64,000 nt of DNA from Anabaena minutissima FACHB-250. Its GTDB lineage: Bacteria; Cyanobacteriota; Cyanobacteriia; Cyanobacteriales; Nostocaceae. Shown here piece by piece: positions 27,881-36,800 of the stretch. The translations under genes and the position numbers were made by a program. How positions within the stretch are numbered: position 1 is the first letter of the stretch; each line of letters opens with the position of its first letter. Where the stretch lies: the NCBI RefSeq assembly GCF_014697125.1, contig NZ_JACJRG010000007.1, forward strand, positions 62,001-126,000, in the 5' to 3' direction. The notes under the pieces were generated by a model, which was not told the origin of the DNA, made no database searches, and saw only the letters and a list, made by a program, of their open reading frames with translations.

Positions 27881-28510
27881 TTAATCTCTCCAGTCTAAGG
27901 GCGGTTCAATTAGGGTTTGACCAGATTTACCAGCACGGACACCTGGTTTATCTACGATTTTGACTGTACTGGCTTGTAGTCCTTCTTCCCCTTCTTCTAC
28001 CGCACAATGGACACCAGTACCAATTTCTAGGCGTTCAAAGTCGTGATGGAGGACGCTGTTGCGGTGGAAGTAAATTTCTTCGCCATCTAGGTTTTTGATA
28101 AAGCCGTAACCTTGATCTCGGAATAGTTTGATGACTAGTCCTGTGGTTTCTCCTGCGTCTTCCTGGGTTTGGGCGCGATCGCTTTGTTGTTGAATTTGGG
28201 TGAGTTTAGTCAACTGCTGACGCGCTGCATCAAAAGCATCTCTAATGACGGCATCTAGAGGATCATACTGGATACTTTGACCAGGATTACTATGTGCTAC
28301 GATTTCATGCCCTGGTGGTACGGTGAGATCAATTCTGACACGATAAGGTGAACCACTACGAGGGCGATCGTGTATCTTTTCAACGGCAATATGGCAGCTA
28401 TTGATATAACTGCAAATATGCTCTAATTTGGCAACTTTTTCTTTAATAAGGTTATCAATCGCATCTGTTTTATCTAAGTTGCGATATGTAATTTCTAGTG
28501 GTACTTTCAT
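27881..28510 (-). CDS. HPF/RaiA-like domain fused to a cold-shock domain
   Basis: The 209-residue protein joins two RNA-related modules. Residues 1-100 resemble the sigma-54 modulation/HPF-RaiA ribosome-binding domain (PLEITYRNLDKTDAI, LEHICSYINSCHIAVE, RIDLTVPPGHE). Residues about 123-190 form a cold-shock domain with GYGFIKN and YFHRNSV (RNP-like motifs) and VEEGEEGLQAS. Joined, they suggest a protein that binds ribosomes or RNA under stress. It is the longer type found in various bacteria rather than the cyanobacterial long HPF LrtA. ATG at 28510. It lies about 40 bases downstream of the phosphoribosyltransferase gene on the same strand and may be co-transcribed with it. Confidence 0.88.
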   Translation of the reverse strand: MKVPLEITYRNLDKTDAIDNLIKEKVAKLEHICSYINSCHIAVEKIHDRPRSGSPYRVRIDLTVPPGHEIVAHSNPGQSIQYDPLDAVIRDAFDAARQQLTKLTQIQQQSDRAQTQEDAGETTGLVIKLFRDQGYGFIKNLDGEEIYFHRNSVLHHDFERLEIGTGVHCAVEEGEEGLQASTVKIVDKPGVRAGKSGQTLIEPPLDWRD

Positions 28511-28553
28511 TTTATTGCCCGAACTTTAGCAGTGCAGGGGTATAAGGAAAGAA

Positions 28554-29207
28554 CTAATGACTATTGACTAAATTGCTGGCTTTTTTGAGCAATTCACGGA
28601 CTTCAGCATCCGTAGTTTGAGGAAAGTCTTCGTACCACATACCCACGCTATAAAATTGGCTGGGTGTGGTGATACAGAGTATTTTTTCTACTTTGGTTTG
28701 TAATTGTTGATATGTTTCCAGTGCAGCAACGGGGACAGCAATCACAATCTCTTGGGGATTTTTTTGTCTGACAGCGATTACAGCCGCCCACATGGTTGCA
28801 CCGGTGGCTAAACCATCATCGACTAAGATAACTTTACGTCCTGTTAATTCGGGAAAAGGTTCATCGCCCCGATACATACTTTCCCGTCTTTCTAGTTCTC
28901 GTTGTTCTTGGGCTGCAACTCTAGCAATTACTTCCTCGGAAATATTGATATCGTTGACAACTTGTTGGTTAATGATGCGGACACCACCAGAAGCGATCGC
29001 TCCCATAGCTAGTTCTGGATTATCCGGTACGCCGAGTTTGCGGACTACCAATACATCTAAGGGAGCATTTAAAGCTTGAGCAATTTCAAAAGCAACGGGA
29101 ACACCACCCCTAGGTAGGGCTAAAACCAGCACATCGGGACAGTTAGCATAATCTGCTAACTTGCTGGCTAAAACTTGGCCTGCGGCTGTGCGGTCTTTAA
29201 ATAGCAT
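28554..29207 (-). CDS. Phosphoribosyltransferase family protein
   Basis: The 217-residue protein has the PRTase type I fold: DVLVLALPRGGVPVAFEIA near residue 25, LDVLVVRKLGVPDN, then the PRPP-binding loop VILVDDGLATGATM at about 125-138, with PQEIVIAVPVAA after it. Proteins of this subfamily are often linked with stress or dienelactone-hydrolase-like genes, and their true substrate is not known. ATG at 29207. It is followed by the HPF/cold-shock gene. Confidence 0.9.
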   Translation of the reverse strand: MLFKDRTAAGQVLASKLADYANCPDVLVLALPRGGVPVAFEIAQALNAPLDVLVVRKLGVPDNPELAMGAIASGGVRIINQQVVNDINISEEVIARVAAQEQRELERRESMYRGDEPFPELTGRKVILVDDGLATGATMWAAVIAVRQKNPQEIVIAVPVAALETYQQLQTKVEKILCITTPSQFYSVGMWYEDFPQTTDAEVRELLKKASNLVNSH

Positions 29208-29458
29208 GGCGTGGGTAATTCGTAATTCGTAATTTGGTTTTTCTACTGTGGTTCGATTTTAAGAAGTTGAAGATGAAATGTCCTCTGACTAACGAAGCGA
29301 TATCTTGATTGTATCAGTCTGTCTAATGGGTTAGTTGAGGTAGGGGCGCGGAGGTTTGAGGGTTTTTTTGTTACAAAATTTGTAACGGCAACATATTTTG
29401 GGGTTTGACTCGTTTAAATTGATGACAAATCTACGGGGAATCCCTGAATAAAGAGTTA

Positions 29459-30286
29459 ATGTTGCTCAAAGATATACGGGATTATCAAATTCTTTTTCTC
29501 AGCTTGTTCCTGATTTTGGGTATTGGAACAAGGGATTGGACTCTGCGACCAGAATTAATTGCAGTAGCGATCGCCACCTGCCTAACAACACAATATATTT
29601 TGTCATTAGTGCAAGTCAGAAGCCAGGACGGAGAAGATGCGCCCAATCCGCTAAATCTCCGCAGTGCTTTGATTACTGCTTTGGGACTCAGTTTACTGTT
29701 ACGGGCTGATCATTGGACAACAATGGCTTTTGCGGCAGCTAGTGCGATCGCTAGTAAGTTTTTCTTACGAGTTAACCAAAAACATTTCTTTAATCCAGCT
29801 AACTTTGGCATCATTGCTGCCTTAGTTTTCACTTCTGATGCTTGGGTTTCTCCAGGACAGTGGGGTGAAGATTGGTGGTATGGGCTGTTATTTGCTGGGG
29901 CTGGAGGGATGATTTTGCAACGCGTTGGTCGTTGGGATACTACAGCCGCCTTTTTGGGTGCTTACTCCCTATTAGAAGCCATGCGTAATCTCTGGTTGGG
30001 CTGGACTTGGGATGTTTATTTGCATCGGTTAATGAGTGGGTCTTTGTTGCTGTTTGCCTTATTTATGGTGACAGATCCCCGGTCAATTCCTAACGCACGG
30101 ATGGGGCGTGTTCTTTGGGCAGTGGGCATTGCCATTGTCACTTTTACGCTGCGGAATTATTTCTTTATTCCCACGGCAGTTTTTTGGGCATTGTTCATGT
30201 TTGCACCTTTAAGCATCCTATTTGATGTGATCTGTGCAGCCCCGCGCTTTTCATGGATGAGTGACAGGGTACAGGTGACAAGGTAA
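29459..30286 (+). CDS. RnfD/NqrB-like membrane protein
   Basis: The 275-residue protein with about eight hydrophobic helices resembles the NQR2/RnfD family (FFLRVNQKHFFNPANFGIIAA and LMSGSLLLFALFMVTDPRS are characteristic). No other rnf or nqr gene is nearby, and I do not see the FMN-linking S/T-G-A-T motif of true RnfD, so an electron-transport role is uncertain. The C-terminal residues VQVTR come from a GTGACAG-type repeat. It may be co-transcribed with the DUF2330 gene that follows. Confidence 0.82.
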   Translation: MLLKDIRDYQILFLSLFLILGIGTRDWTLRPELIAVAIATCLTTQYILSLVQVRSQDGEDAPNPLNLRSALITALGLSLLLRADHWTTMAFAAASAIASKFFLRVNQKHFFNPANFGIIAALVFTSDAWVSPGQWGEDWWYGLLFAGAGGMILQRVGRWDTTAAFLGAYSLLEAMRNLWLGWTWDVYLHRLMSGSLLLFALFMVTDPRSIPNARMGRVLWAVGIAIVTFTLRNYFFIPTAVFWALFMFAPLSILFDVICAAPRFSWMSDRVQVTR

Positions 30287-30339
30287 ACAATTTGTCCACT
30301 CCCTACTCATTACTCATTACTTTACATATGAGGTATAAA

Positions 30340-31707
30340 ATGCAGCGTTTTCGATTCATTATCCCATTATTATCAGTATTAATTTCTGTATTGTGCTTTG
30401 CACCTACAGCTTGGGCATTTTGTGGATTTTATGTAGCGAAAGCTGATACAAAACTATATAACAAAGCGTCTCAGGTGGTGATTGCTAGAGATGCAGATCG
30501 CACTGTCTTGACGATGGCGAATGACTACCAAGGGGAAGTCAAAGATTTTGCGATGGTTGTCCCTGTACCTACGGTGATCAAAAAAGAGCAGGTGCGTGTT
30601 GCTGACCCTAAAATTATCGAGCGTTTGGACGCTTTTAGCGCACCGCGTTTAGTAGAGTATTTTGATCAAGACCCTTGCACTCCATATAGACGCAGAGGAG
30701 ATGTATTTTTAGCAGCACCCTCAGCCGCAGTTAATGAAGCACAAAGTGCAAGACGCGATCGCAGTTTGGGTGTAACGGTCGAAGCGCGTTTTAATGTGGG
30801 TGAATACGATATTGTTGTTTTGAGTGCCAAAGAATCTGGTGGTTTAGAAACTTGGCTTAATCGTAATGGGTACAAAATCCCCAGAGGCGCAAGACAGTTA
30901 CTTAAGCCCTACATTCGCTCTTCCATGAAGTTTTTTGTAGCTAAGGTCAATCTAGATAAATTTGCACAATCTGGTTACGAGTTTCTGCGACCCTTGCAAA
31001 TCTCTTACCAATCACCCAAGTTTATGTTACCAATTCGCTTGGGGATGATTAACGCCACAACTGAGCAAGATTTAATTGTCTACGTCCTCTCACCCAAAGG
31101 ACAAGCTGAAATCACCAACTACCGGACTGTAAAGCTTCCCTCTAACCTCAACGTTCCTATATTTATCAAACAAGAATTTGGTGACTTCTACAAATCTACA
31201 TTTGAAACGGCTTATACCAAAGAAGGTAAAAGAGTCGCCTTTTTAGAATATGCCTGGGATATGGGTAATTGCGATCCCTGTTCTGCTGAACCCTTAACAC
31301 CCGATGAACTCAAACAAGCAGGTGTGTTTTGGCTAGATACTAATTCCCCCAATACATCATCCCCTGGCTTTCGTCGTCCCTTTCCCACCAGTAACGTTTT
31401 TATCTCTCGCTTACACGTCCGCTACACCCGTGACAAGTTCCCCGAAGACTTGATATTCCAAGATACTTCTAACCGGGAATCTTTCCAGGGACGATATATT
31501 TTGCAACATCCCTTTACTGGGGAAGTTAAATGTCAAGCTGGCAAAGAATACAGGCGGTCTTTACCAAAACGTTTTGAACAAGAAGCCCAAACCCTTGCTA
31601 AACTAACTAACTGGAACATCCAAGACATCCGGCGTAAAATGCAGTTGAGTGTTGGTAATCTCACCAGTTCGTGGTGGGAAAATTTCTTCTCTTGGCTAGG
31701 TATGTAA
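30340..31707 (+). CDS. DUF2330 exported protein
   Basis: A 455-residue exported protein with a signal peptide (residues 1-25, ending AWA) and then the DUF2330 domain: FCGFYVAKADTKLYN, VVIARDADRTVLTMANDYQG, FAMVVPVP. A second region, MKFFVAKVNLDKF, TEQDLIVYVLSP, follows. The function of this widespread extracytoplasmic family is unknown. The frame is open from 30292, but the first residues there are encoded by repeat (TACTCATTACTCATT). ATG at 30340 has GAGG just upstream and starts the signal peptide; ATG at 30328 is also possible. A Cys pair near NCDPCS (about residues 313-316) may form a disulfide. Confidence 0.85.
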   Translation: MQRFRFIIPLLSVLISVLCFAPTAWAFCGFYVAKADTKLYNKASQVVIARDADRTVLTMANDYQGEVKDFAMVVPVPTVIKKEQVRVADPKIIERLDAFSAPRLVEYFDQDPCTPYRRRGDVFLAAPSAAVNEAQSARRDRSLGVTVEARFNVGEYDIVVLSAKESGGLETWLNRNGYKIPRGARQLLKPYIRSSMKFFVAKVNLDKFAQSGYEFLRPLQISYQSPKFMLPIRLGMINATTEQDLIVYVLSPKGQAEITNYRTVKLPSNLNVPIFIKQEFGDFYKSTFETAYTKEGKRVAFLEYAWDMGNCDPCSAEPLTPDELKQAGVFWLDTNSPNTSSPGFRRPFPTSNVFISRLHVRYTRDKFPEDLIFQDTSNRESFQGRYILQHPFTGEVKCQAGKEYRRSLPKRFEQEAQTLAKLTNWNIQDIRRKMQLSVGNLTSSWWENFFSWLGM

Positions 31708-31721
31708 TTCGTAATTCATGC

Positions 31722-31898
31722 CGTGTGCAACTTTCTCTCAAACCTAACCCCCAACCCCTTCCCTTGTAGGGAAGGGGAGCAAGATTTAAAGCCTCCTTGC
31801 AGGGGAGAGGTACTAAGCGCGAGTTCGCTCTTAGCGTTCTCGTAGAGTAGCCGCTCCGCGTCTTTGGAGAGGGGTTTCAAAAATAAGTTGGACATCGC
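31722..31898. repeat. Dispersed repeat, long copy B with nested insert
   Basis: Begins GCCGTGTGCAACTTTCTCTC and ends GGTTTCAAAAATAAGTTGGA plus CATCGCG; both ends match copy C at 42581-42694 in inverse orientation. Between about 31811 and 31866 there is an extra piece (GCGAGTTCGCTCTTAGCGTT ... CCGCTCCGCGTCTTT) that copy C lacks, so one repeat has inserted in another. The whole interval 31708-32055 has no credible gene. Confidence 0.7.
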
Positions 31899-32055
31899 GT
31901 TAATTTCGTAATGGGCTGCGATATATCGTGTCTCTACTCCCTGACTCACTACTCAAAAATCCTAGGCAAGAGAAATTTTTTGAGGATTGCAGCTCGTAGT
32001 AATAATATATTCTTGCTGCTCCTTATAAACTCTTGCCTTTTTCGTTCTAGTAATC

Positions 32056-32706
32056 ATGGTTGAATTTGATGAACAGCTACGTAACATAGTTTCCCAAGTC
32101 TGTGGACATCCTCCAGGAAGTCCTCAACGTCAGAAGTTGCTCACGCAAATTATTCGCCTCAGTTCCCAAAAACTTTGGCGGGAAAATACCCCCTACTATC
32201 AAGATGCACTACAACAAACTTGGTTATATTTTTGTCGTAACATTTGCGAAGGTCTGACAGGGCAAAAATACGACCCTACCTATGGTACTGTCGTTACTTG
32301 GTTAAATGCTTACTTAAAACGCAGACTACAAGATTTTTATATCAACCAAAATAAAGAACAAGCAACAACAGTTCCTTTGCGGGTTCGCCAGTCTACATCA
32401 GGTGGAAGTAGTGATGTTATTGACCCTGTAGACAATTTAGCTGCTACCCCTGAACCACCACCAATTTTAGATGAGTTAGAAACTTGGATAAAAACAGACC
32501 CCACTGGAGAATTAAGGACTACTCACGTTAAAGGTCGTCCAGAGGTAAACTGTCAGATATTAATTCTCAAACGTCTACCACCGGAAGTTAGTTGGAAAGA
32601 ATTGTCTGAGGAATTTGGGTTAGCAATTCCCACCTTAAGCAGCTTTTATCAGCGTCAATGTCTGCCACGCTTACGTAATTTTGCAGAATCAGAAGGTTTG
32701 ATTTAA
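32056..32706 (+). CDS. Sigma-70-like (ECF-type) sigma factor
   Basis: The 216-residue protein has a region 2-like domain (about 25-100), in which YQDALQQTWLYFCRNICE and YDPTYGTVVTWLNAYLKRRLQDF resemble sigma region 2. The C-terminal region 4-like helix-turn-helix reads VSWKELSEEFGLAIPTLSSF (about 180-199). The linker PEPPPILDELE is acidic. It directs RNA polymerase to a small set of promoters. It heads a same-strand block: TPR-CHAT, DUF1822, CHAT-CHASE2 and DUF928 follow within 8 kb. The subgroup lies between ECF and the cyanobacterial group 3 factors; sure of sigma-like, less of the subgroup. Confidence 0.8.
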   Translation: MVEFDEQLRNIVSQVCGHPPGSPQRQKLLTQIIRLSSQKLWRENTPYYQDALQQTWLYFCRNICEGLTGQKYDPTYGTVVTWLNAYLKRRLQDFYINQNKEQATTVPLRVRQSTSGGSSDVIDPVDNLAATPEPPPILDELETWIKTDPTGELRTTHVKGRPEVNCQILILKRLPPEVSWKELSEEFGLAIPTLSSFYQRQCLPRLRNFAESEGLI

Positions 32707-32816
32707 TAGAGAATAACTTAAGTTGAGCGATCGCCCTTGAGCTACCTATTGACTACCTAATTCCTCTAAAATTCTTGCAGCCCAGTCATGGGTTGTCATC
32801 TGCCGGTTGCCATACT

Positions 32817-35528
32817 ATGAATAACTTAGTTAGGGTCTTTTGTCGTTATCTCGCAGGTAAAAAGCAGAAAATAAAACTCAGTTTACTTGTATACTTTTTG
32901 GTAGCTTTGGTGTTGACAGTTAATGTACCTGTACTGGCAATCAACTCTGTAACTGCGGACAGAGGAAAACTGAAGACGGTAACTGAGCAGCCTCTGGATG
33001 CGCCAAAGGTGGTCAATTCTGAGCGTGACTTATTGATAGAACAAGGTAAGTCTTTATACAATGCTGGACGCTTTGCAGAAGCGGTGCAAGTATTACAACA
33101 GGCAACGCAGGCATATAAGCAGCAGGGTGATAGTCTGAAATTGGCTGCTACTTACAGTAACTTGTCCTTAGCCTACCAGCAACTTGGCGACTGGCAAGCA
33201 GCAGGGGAGGCCATTAAAACCAGTCTAGAATTAATCCCAACCCAAAAAAATGCGCAAACCTTGCAAATATTAGCTCAAACACTCGATATTCAAGGTCGTT
33301 TGCAATTAGCGATGGGCAAACCAGAAGTAGCCTTAACTACTTGGCAACAAACCGCAGAGATTTACCAACAAACCAAAAATCAAGCGGGCGAAATGCGATC
33401 GCAGATTAATCAAGCCCAAGCGTGGCGGAACAAAGGCTTTTATCGTCGGGCAGTGCAGATTTTACTAGCAGTCAATCAAAAATTACAAGCACAACCAGAT
33501 TCTGTAGAAAAAGCCGTCGGATTGCGATCGCTCGGTGATGCTTTAATGGTAATCGGCGATTTAGCCCAATCCCGCACGATTTTAGAGCAAAGTCTAGCCG
33601 TTGCACAACGTCTGCAATTACCTGTACAGATAGGAGCTAGTTTATTAAGTTTAGGCAACAATGCACGCGCCAATTTATTAAATTTAGGCAATAACGCACG
33701 CGCCAAACCACAACTAGCACAAGCAATCGACTATTATCAACAAACTGCAACAAAATCTACTTCACCCCTCACCAAAATTCAAGCCCAACTCAATCAACTC
33801 AGCCTGCTAATTGACACTCAACAATTTTCAGAAGCACAACCTCTCATCCCCTCAATTCCTGATCAACTCAAACAACTTCCCACTAGTCGGGCTGCTATTT
33901 ATGCCCAAATTAACTACGCTCAAAGTTTGATGAAATTGGTCAGGGGGCAGAAAATAGAATCTTCTACCTCGTCCTCCAATGCTCAACACATCGCCCAACT
34001 TTTAGCTAATACCGTCAAACAAGCCCGCAGTTTGGAGGATAAACAAGCCGAAGCTTATGGGTTGTTAAGTTTGGGGCATTTGTACGAGAACAACCAGCAA
34101 TGGCAAGAAGCACAAAGTCTGACTCAGCAGGGATTAAGTCTGGCACAGAGTAGTAATGCTCCAGATATTATCTATCGCTTGGAGTGGCAGTTAGGGAGAT
34201 TGCTATCGGCGCAAAAAAATATATCTAGTGCGATCGCTGCCTATGATGCAGCAGTGAATACACTCCAGTCTATCAGAGGTGACTTGGTAGCCGTCAATCA
34301 AGACGTACAATTTAACTTTCGTGACAGTGTAGAACCTATCTATCGCCAATCAGTAGAGTTATTGTTACAGTCTGACGCGGGAGAAATCGATGAAAAAACG
34401 CTAGATAAAGCCCGCCAAAGGATTGAGGCTTTGCAGTTGGCAGAATTAGATAACTTTTTTCGGGAAGCTTGTCTGCGAGGTGAGAGTGTACTAATTGATC
34501 AAGTAGTAGACAAAGATAACCCCACAACTGCCATTCTTTATCCAATTATTTTGCCGCAACGCCTGCAAGTAATTGTCAAAATTCCTAACCAACCCCTCAA
34601 ACATTACAGTGCCAACATTACTCAACCAGAAGTAGACAAAGTTCTTTCCGAACTCAGAAAAAATCTGGTTAATCCCACAGCTACCAACAAAATTAAAACC
34701 CAATCACAACAAGTTTATAACTGGTTGCTCAAACCCATTGAGTCAGAATTAGCTGCTAGGGGAGTCAAGACCCTAGTGTTTGTACTAGATGGCGCGTTAC
34801 GTAACTTACCAATGGCGGCTCTTTATGACGGGCAGCAATATTTAATTGAAAAATATGCGATCGCCCTCAGCGTCGGTCTACAACTACTTGACCCCAAACC
34901 CCTAGAACGCCGCCAGTTAAGAGCCTTAACGGCTGGACTAACTCAGCCACCTGAAGGGTTTCCTAATTTTTCAGCCCTACCAGCAGTCCAATCAGAAGTA
35001 AACTTCATTGCTAGTGCCGGAGTCTCAACCAAAAGCCTCTTAGATCAGCAGTTCACCAGCCAAGCATTAGAAAAAGAGGTAAGTAGTGCTTCATTTAACG
35101 TTGTGCATTTAGCTACTCATGGTCAGTTTAGTTCAATTGCCGACGAAACCTTTATTTTGGCTAATGATCGCCGAATTTACGTCAAAGAATTTGATGATCT
35201 GCTGCGTAATCGAGAACAAACCCAACCAGGAGTAATAGAACTATTAGTGTTAAGTGCCTGTCAAACAGCCGCCGGAGATAATCGCGCCGCCCTCGGTCTA
35301 GCAGGTGCAGCCGTCAGAGCTGGCGCACGTAGCACTGTCGCATCCCTATGGCAAATTGATGATGAATCAACGGCTTTGTTTGTTGGTGAATTTTATCGAG
35401 AACTCAAAAATGGCAAAATGACCAAAGCCGAAGTTCTCCAACTAGCCCAACTAAAACTACTCAGCCATCCCAATTACCAAGCCCCTAGTTTTTGGTCGGC
35501 CTATGTGTTGATTGGCAATTGGCTGTAA
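32817..35528 (+). CDS. Exported TPR-CHAT protease
   Basis: A 903-residue protein with a signal peptide or membrane anchor (residues about 17-38, VYFLVALVLTVNVPVLA). Eight or more TPR-like helix pairs follow (about 60-470; NAGRFAEAVQVLQQA, ATYSNLSLAYQQLGDWQA), then a C-terminal CHAT domain (about 560-903). CHAT is a caspase-like peptidase fold: the catalytic His is in LATHGQF (His 768) and Cys in LSACQTA (Cys 815), so it should be active. The frame is open to 32775, but ATG at 32817 starts the anchor. Near 33645-33710 a LGNNARA unit is doubled by a 36-bp tandem duplication. Its export places the protease outside the cytoplasm, unlike the downstream CHAT-CHASE2 protein. Confidence 0.9.
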   Translation: MNNLVRVFCRYLAGKKQKIKLSLLVYFLVALVLTVNVPVLAINSVTADRGKLKTVTEQPLDAPKVVNSERDLLIEQGKSLYNAGRFAEAVQVLQQATQAYKQQGDSLKLAATYSNLSLAYQQLGDWQAAGEAIKTSLELIPTQKNAQTLQILAQTLDIQGRLQLAMGKPEVALTTWQQTAEIYQQTKNQAGEMRSQINQAQAWRNKGFYRRAVQILLAVNQKLQAQPDSVEKAVGLRSLGDALMVIGDLAQSRTILEQSLAVAQRLQLPVQIGASLLSLGNNARANLLNLGNNARAKPQLAQAIDYYQQTATKSTSPLTKIQAQLNQLSLLIDTQQFSEAQPLIPSIPDQLKQLPTSRAAIYAQINYAQSLMKLVRGQKIESSTSSSNAQHIAQLLANTVKQARSLEDKQAEAYGLLSLGHLYENNQQWQEAQSLTQQGLSLAQSSNAPDIIYRLEWQLGRLLSAQKNISSAIAAYDAAVNTLQSIRGDLVAVNQDVQFNFRDSVEPIYRQSVELLLQSDAGEIDEKTLDKARQRIEALQLAELDNFFREACLRGESVLIDQVVDKDNPTTAILYPIILPQRLQVIVKIPNQPLKHYSANITQPEVDKVLSELRKNLVNPTATNKIKTQSQQVYNWLLKPIESELAARGVKTLVFVLDGALRNLPMAALYDGQQYLIEKYAIALSVGLQLLDPKPLERRQLRALTAGLTQPPEGFPNFSALPAVQSEVNFIASAGVSTKSLLDQQFTSQALEKEVSSASFNVVHLATHGQFSSIADETFILANDRRIYVKEFDDLLRNREQTQPGVIELLVLSACQTAAGDNRAALGLAGAAVRAGARSTVASLWQIDDESTALFVGEFYRELKNGKMTKAEVLQLAQLKLLSHPNYQAPSFWSAYVLIGNWL

Positions 35529-35689
35529 TTTGGGAATTGGGAATTGGGCATGGGAAATTTCATCTACCTTCTAATCCCCACTTCCCAGTTCTTTCTAAAA
35601 ATTGTCTAACATTCATTCATTTTGTGGCATAAATTGAGCGCATTTGGATGATATGTACATAGCAGCATTGATCACTGGGGATTAAACAT

Positions 35690-36658
35690 ATGACTAACAA
35701 CACATTCAAGCTAGAGGATTTCGCAATTACGCTGCCGATTTCTCAAGCGGCTCTTACAACTGCCCAACAGTTCGCGAATCAACAGCCTACGTCAGAAAAA
35801 GCCGAGCAAGTCAGGCTGAATACTTTAGCTGTATGGGTAGTGAATGATTATTTACAAATGATGGATATTCCTACCAATTTAACAGCTGGCGACAGTTGGA
35901 ATCCTATTATGCAACTCTGCTCGAATGTGGCTGATTTAGAGGTTTCCTCAGTTGGTCGTTTGGAATGCCGTCCTGTAAGTTCCTCCAACCAAGTATGCTC
36001 GATTCCCGCAGAAACTTGGGAAGACAGAGTAGGTTATGTAGTTGTGCAAGTGGATGAATTTTCCCAAGAAGCACAATTGCTAGGTTTTGTCAAAAATGTG
36101 GCAACAGAAACCTTGGCTTTAAGTCAACTACAACCGATAGAAACACTAATTGATCGTCTGGCACAATTGAGAACTTCCCCAGTAGATGCCCTGGTCAATC
36201 TCAGCCAGTGGTTTGTCGGTCAAGTTGAGGCTGGTTGGCAAACAGTAGAATCCTTATGGAATTCACCAGAATTCAGACCAGCTTATGCCTTTCGTAGCCC
36301 AGTCACCACTCCAGAGACAGTACAAGGGCAGTCAGAAACAGTAACTAGAAGAGCAAAACTGATTGACTTGGGCATTCAAATTGTCAATCAACCAGTGATG
36401 ATGATTGTGGAAATTGCCCCAGAAGTTAACCAAAAAACTAGTATTCGGCTGCAACTCCACTCTACAGGTAATCAAATGTATTTACCAACTGGAGTTCAAC
36501 TGAAAGTGTTAGATAATTCTGGCGCAGTATTTTTAGAAGCTCAATCCAGAAGTGCAGATAACTACATTCAGTTACAGTTTCGTGGTGAACTCCAAGAACA
36601 GTTTAGCGTTCAGGTATCATTGGATGATATGAGTATCATAGAAAACTTTGTGATCTAA
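35690..36658 (+). CDS. DUF1822 family protein
   Basis: The 322-residue protein matches DUF1822, a cyanobacterial family often seen beside sigma factors and CHAT proteins. Visible family features: RLNTLAVWVVNDYLQMMDIPT (about 41-61), NPIMQLCSNVADLEV, ETWEDRVGYVVVQVDE and LIDLGIQIVNQPVMMIVEI. There is no signal peptide or membrane helix, so it is cytoplasmic. The molecular role is unknown. A role as partner or substrate in the sigma/CHAT pathway is inferred from position only. Confidence 0.85.
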   Translation: MTNNTFKLEDFAITLPISQAALTTAQQFANQQPTSEKAEQVRLNTLAVWVVNDYLQMMDIPTNLTAGDSWNPIMQLCSNVADLEVSSVGRLECRPVSSSNQVCSIPAETWEDRVGYVVVQVDEFSQEAQLLGFVKNVATETLALSQLQPIETLIDRLAQLRTSPVDALVNLSQWFVGQVEAGWQTVESLWNSPEFRPAYAFRSPVTTPETVQGQSETVTRRAKLIDLGIQIVNQPVMMIVEIAPEVNQKTSIRLQLHSTGNQMYLPTGVQLKVLDNSGAVFLEAQSRSADNYIQLQFRGELQEQFSVQVSLDDMSIIENFVI

Positions 36659-36800
36659 TACCTGTCATAAGTAATTGGTGAGTAAATAGATGTCCTAAAT
36701 GTATAAAATTTTAGAGATGTTTGCTGGAAAGGCGCATTTTGAGAGAAGTCTGAACGTATCAGAACTTCAGTGATTTGGCAATCGGAGCAAAGCGACGGTC

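Noticed and set aside
31716..31949. Minus-strand open frame of 77 codons
   Set aside because: It lies almost wholly within dispersed repeat copy B, and its C-terminal residues equal those of the tail of the broken AAA gene because both read the same repeat.
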